Shown here piece after piece: positions 61,736 through 64,000 of a stretch of DNA of 64,000 nt. A program made the position numbers and the translations under genes. Position 1 is the first letter of the stretch, and each line of letters begins with the position of its first letter. The stretch covers positions 62,001 to 126,000 of the forward strand of contig JAQWYK010000047.1 in assembly GCA_029254025.1 (NCBI GenBank). Reading direction: 5' to 3'. This DNA is from Crocinitomicaceae bacterium (GTDB lineage: Bacteria > Bacteroidota > Bacteroidia > Flavobacteriales_D > Crocinitomicaceae). The notes beneath the pieces are model-generated. The model ran no database searches. It saw nothing but the letters and a program-made list of their open reading frames with translations, and was not told the DNA's origin.

Positions 61736-62799
61736 ATGGTTTCCTTTTTTATAAATAGGACGGCCTCAATGGCTTCTTCGAATTTTTGAGTACAAGCCTC
61801 AGGAGTAGCAGTTTTATTAATCAGTGCTTTGTTCGTTGCAATAGCAGTTGAGCAGTTCATCTTCATTGCCTCAGCTAGAAAGTTTTCCTTCAAATCGGAT
61901 ACCACGTATCCATTTTCTGAATGATGGATCCATTCTTTGTTTGCAGGTAAATCGGATACTATTGGAATACAGCCGTAATACATTGCTTCTAGCAAAGAAA
62001 CAGCTGTTCCATCGGACTCAGGAATCGAAATGTAATATGTTGAACGACTATACCAGTTGGCATTTTCAAAGGCGGAAAGAAATCCGACAAATTGAACTTT
62101 TTCCGTGAGTTTTAACTCGTCCACCAACTTTTGAAGCCCTAAAGTTTCCGGTCCTTCCCCTGCAATGACGAGTTTCCATTCGTTGGCAGTTGAATTTGAT
62201 TGAAACCTGTGAAAGGCCAAAATAACTTCATTTATTCTATACAGTGATTTGTGCCCACGATTGGAAAAGATGACTTTTTCCTTTTCCGGGGAAATATCAA
62301 TAGGATTAATACCAAACTGGCAAATGTGCAGCGGAATATTAGCTTTAGGACTAAGTTCTATCGCTTGTTCCCCTAAGAATTTGGCATCGGCAGTAATCAG
62401 GTCTACTTTACTCAATATGTACCGTGTCATACGTCGTATCCACCAAGTTTTTTTAGGAGCGACAAGGATATCGCTTCCCCAAACAGTTAAAATAATTGGA
62501 TATTTCTTCTTTAAGGCTAGAATAGGGTAGAGTGAAAATGAGTTGGCTTGATGGAGCCAAACAACGTCTGGCTCGAATTGATGAGCTATTTTTTTAATTT
62601 TTAAAGGAGTAAATAAGAAATTCCAAAATTTGATTAATGAGAAATTTACACGTAAGTTATTTTTACAAGTGATGTGCCTCTTACCAGAAGAAATCACTTG
62701 AAGGTTGTAGGTGTTGGTATCAAACCTATTGACAAAATTGGCTATGTGGGGACTATCTGGGCCAACAATGAGAAGTTTAATTTTAGTTTGTTTGATCAT
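61732..62799 (-). CDS. Family 4 glycosyltransferase (GT-B fold)
   Basis: The 355-residue protein has the GT4 layout: DVVWLHQANSF in the N-terminal domain, LVIAGEGPETLGLQKLVDEL in the C-terminal domain, and SIPESDGTAVSLLEAMYYGCIPIVSDLP, the EX7E-like donor-binding block. VWGSDILVAPKKTWW is also typical. It overlaps the polymerase gene upstream by 17 bases and the next GT gene by four. It is a surface-glycan assembly enzyme with unknown sugar specificity. Confidence 0.92.
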   Translation of the reverse strand: MIKQTKIKLLIVGPDSPHIANFVNRFDTNTYNLQVISSGKRHITCKNNLRVNFSLIKFWNFLFTPLKIKKIAHQFEPDVVWLHQANSFSLYPILALKKKYPIILTVWGSDILVAPKKTWWIRRMTRYILSKVDLITADAKFLGEQAIELSPKANIPLHICQFGINPIDISPEKEKVIFSNRGHKSLYRINEVILAFHRFQSNSTANEWKLVIAGEGPETLGLQKLVDELKLTEKVQFVGFLSAFENANWYSRSTYYISIPESDGTAVSLLEAMYYGCIPIVSDLPANKEWIHHSENGYVVSDLKENFLAEAMKMNCSTAIATNKALINKTATPEACTQKFEEAIEAVLFIKKETI

Positions 62800-64000
62800 C
62801 CGATTCGAAAAGTGACACTGCCATTACAGTACCCAAAATTAATGCAATTTTTGGAGATTGAAGGGGGTTGTTGGTAATGGCTCCTGTCAGATAAACAAAT
62901 GCTACTAAAATGGCAAGCGGATTCCTACGGAACGTCTTCAATGCATAATTTTTTAGCCATACCGCCCAAAATAGTAGGAAAGCCATTATTCCGAGCAAAC
63001 CATACCGAAAAAGAATTAAAAAATATTCGCTTTCTGAATAAATGGTATGCCGTTCAAAATATTCTTTTTCTGGCGCGTGGCCAATGATCCAATGTCCAGG
63101 CATGGCATCAATTATTTTTTGCCATGGTTCTACCCTTCCTATACCTGCATTTTTTAATATCCCTGGATTCGCCAATGAGTTAAGGTATAAATTCCCCAAA
63201 AGTGAAAGTCCGAAATAAATGAGAATGGAGAAAAGAAGTATTTGCAAAATCTTTCTCCAATTGCTCGGATTACTTATATAAAAAACAATGAGGACGATGA
63301 TATATGTTAAGATTCCAGTGCGCGTTTGACAGAGAAGCAAACCTGTAATAGCGAGCCCTAACAAAAGGGTGTTACGCGACGGGTATGACGTACTTTTTGG
63401 AAGAAATAACAGAATGAAGCTCAAAAAGAATAATCCATTCGTGTTAGGATTTCCTAGTACCCCTAAAGCTCTTTTAGTTGCTGGCTCTCCTAGGGAGTTT
63501 AAACCGAAGAAATCAAGGTGATGAGGCGCAGCATAAAACGGTTCAATAATCGAATTAAATCCGAAAATATTGAAATAATGAAGCAGGTTGAAAATGAAAG
63601 CAAGAATAAAAAGAGGAACGATTACACGGAAATACTGATGCTGGTTAAAGAAAAAATAAATAAACCCGATAAATGCAATAAACTTTATGTACTTGAGCAC
63701 CTCAAACCAATCTCTTAGTTCCCCCCACCGCCCATTGCCTAGAATGGATACTACAGTGAAGGCAATGAAAACCAGAAATACGAAAATAATCTGTCGATGT
63801 TTTTTGATGCGTTGAAGGAAATCGCTTCGGAAGAAAAATAGTATTGATAAGACTAAAATTGGGAATGCGATATCGGATACTTCAAGTGCAGGAAAACCAT
63901 CGCCTATGCGTATAGGAGGAAGAAGTATGGCCCCCACCAAAGAAAGACTGAGAAGTAGTTGGTTTAACTGAACAACGTAAGGTTTTTTTATTTCCCCGCC
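62783..64000 (-). CDS. O-antigen polymerase/ligase-like membrane protein (partial at right edge)
   Basis: The frame stays open to the last base of the window: upstream of the first candidate start (a TTG at 63940) it continues for 20 codons, so the true start lies beyond the edge. The visible 405 residues are strongly hydrophobic (about ten membrane segments). A loop near IDAMPGHWIIGHAPEKEYFERHTIYSESEYF resembles the extracytoplasmic loop of Wzy/WaaL-like proteins. It is the most upstream visible gene of the leftward glycan cluster. A second member of this type ends the cluster at 57243. Confidence 0.8.
   Translation of the reverse strand, partial: GGEIKKPYVVQLNQLLLSLSLVGAILLPPIRIGDGFPALEVSDIAFPILVLSILFFFRSDFLQRIKKHRQIIFVFLVFIAFTVVSILGNGRWGELRDWFEVLKYIKFIAFIGFIYFFFNQHQYFRVIVPLFILAFIFNLLHYFNIFGFNSIIEPFYAAPHHLDFFGLNSLGEPATKRALGVLGNPNTNGLFFLSFILLFLPKSTSYPSRNTLLLGLAITGLLLCQTRTGILTYIIVLIVFYISNPSNWRKILQILLFSILIYFGLSLLGNLYLNSLANPGILKNAGIGRVEPWQKIIDAMPGHWIIGHAPEKEYFERHTIYSESEYFLILFRYGLLGIMAFLLFWAVWLKNYALKTFRRNPLAILVAFVYLTGAITNNPLQSPKIALILGTVMAVSLFESDDQTN

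Noticed and set aside
57243-64000. Horizontal transfer of the glycan cluster as a genomic island
   Set aside because: No integrase, tRNA target, insertion sequence or attachment repeat was seen at its visible left end; the right end is not in view.

Overview
The window looks like a chromosomal segment of a member of the Bacteroidota, most likely Flavobacteriales. Two genes (left edge and 37201) end in type IX secretion system (T9SS) sorting domains. The window also has a PorE-like OmpA protein, a PorG/DUF6089-like barrel, gldF-gldG, and many genes preceded by the Bacteroidota -7 box TAnnTTTG with no Shine-Dalgarno sequence. I saw no insertion sequence, prophage, CRISPR array, rRNA or plasmid gene. 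A family-level placement (for example Crocinitomicaceae) would be a guess.

Layout. 1-8.6 kb: tail of a secreted T9SS cargo, an RluD-type pseudouridine synthase, the PorE-like envelope protein, a leftward hydrolase-pdxJ pair, and a rightward CBS/ACT-nadK-porG operon. 8.6-14.9 kb (leftward): two unrecognised secreted proteins that appear to share a C-terminal module, dnaN, a DUF4340 protein, and gldG-gldF. 15-24 kb (rightward): mnmD, a flavin reductase with a DUF3127 protein carrying an SSB-like tail, pepT, a fatty acid desaturase operon, a stand-alone fabF, and a two-gene operon of divergent relatives of aquaporins and PiT phosphate transporters. 24-33.8 kb: acyl-CoA dehydrogenase, anmK, an amino-acid dehydrogenase, nhaD-exbB-exbD-tonB-like-folC, tRNA-Val(UAC), a frameshifted NTF2-like gene and a sirtuin. 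33.8-43.4 kb: a TonB-like protein, a two-component system, a small T9SS cargo, a radical SAM protein, a DUF5686 outer-membrane protein, a secreted cyclophilin-FKBP fusion and an ICMT-like methyltransferase.

43.5-47.6 kb is a sulfur-handling region: persulfide-dioxygenase-like MBL/rhodanese fusion, single-domain rhodanese, two YeeE/YedE half-transporters and TrhO, giving four rhodanese domains in 4 kb. 48-53 kb holds lgt, an NMO-family flavoprotein, a catalytic/non-catalytic pair of M16 peptidases and a glyoxalase-II-like hydrolase. 53-57 kb holds an isolated degenerate DEAD-box-like half and then a tight corA / retropepsin-like protease / RimK ATP-grasp ligase / AstE-like deacylase operon. 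57-64 kb is a leftward surface-polysaccharide cluster with overlapping genes (two Wzy/WaaL-like membrane proteins around three glycosyltransferases and a DegT aminotransferase), cut by the right edge.

Most genes are ordinary. The best candidates for something undescribed are the aquaporin-like/PiT-like operon with lost NPA boxes and the corA-protease-RimK-AstE operon. Smaller items are the probably leaderless promoters, the SSB-mimic tail, a start-codon hairpin and the frameshifted gene. All statements come from reading the sequence; no database search was run.
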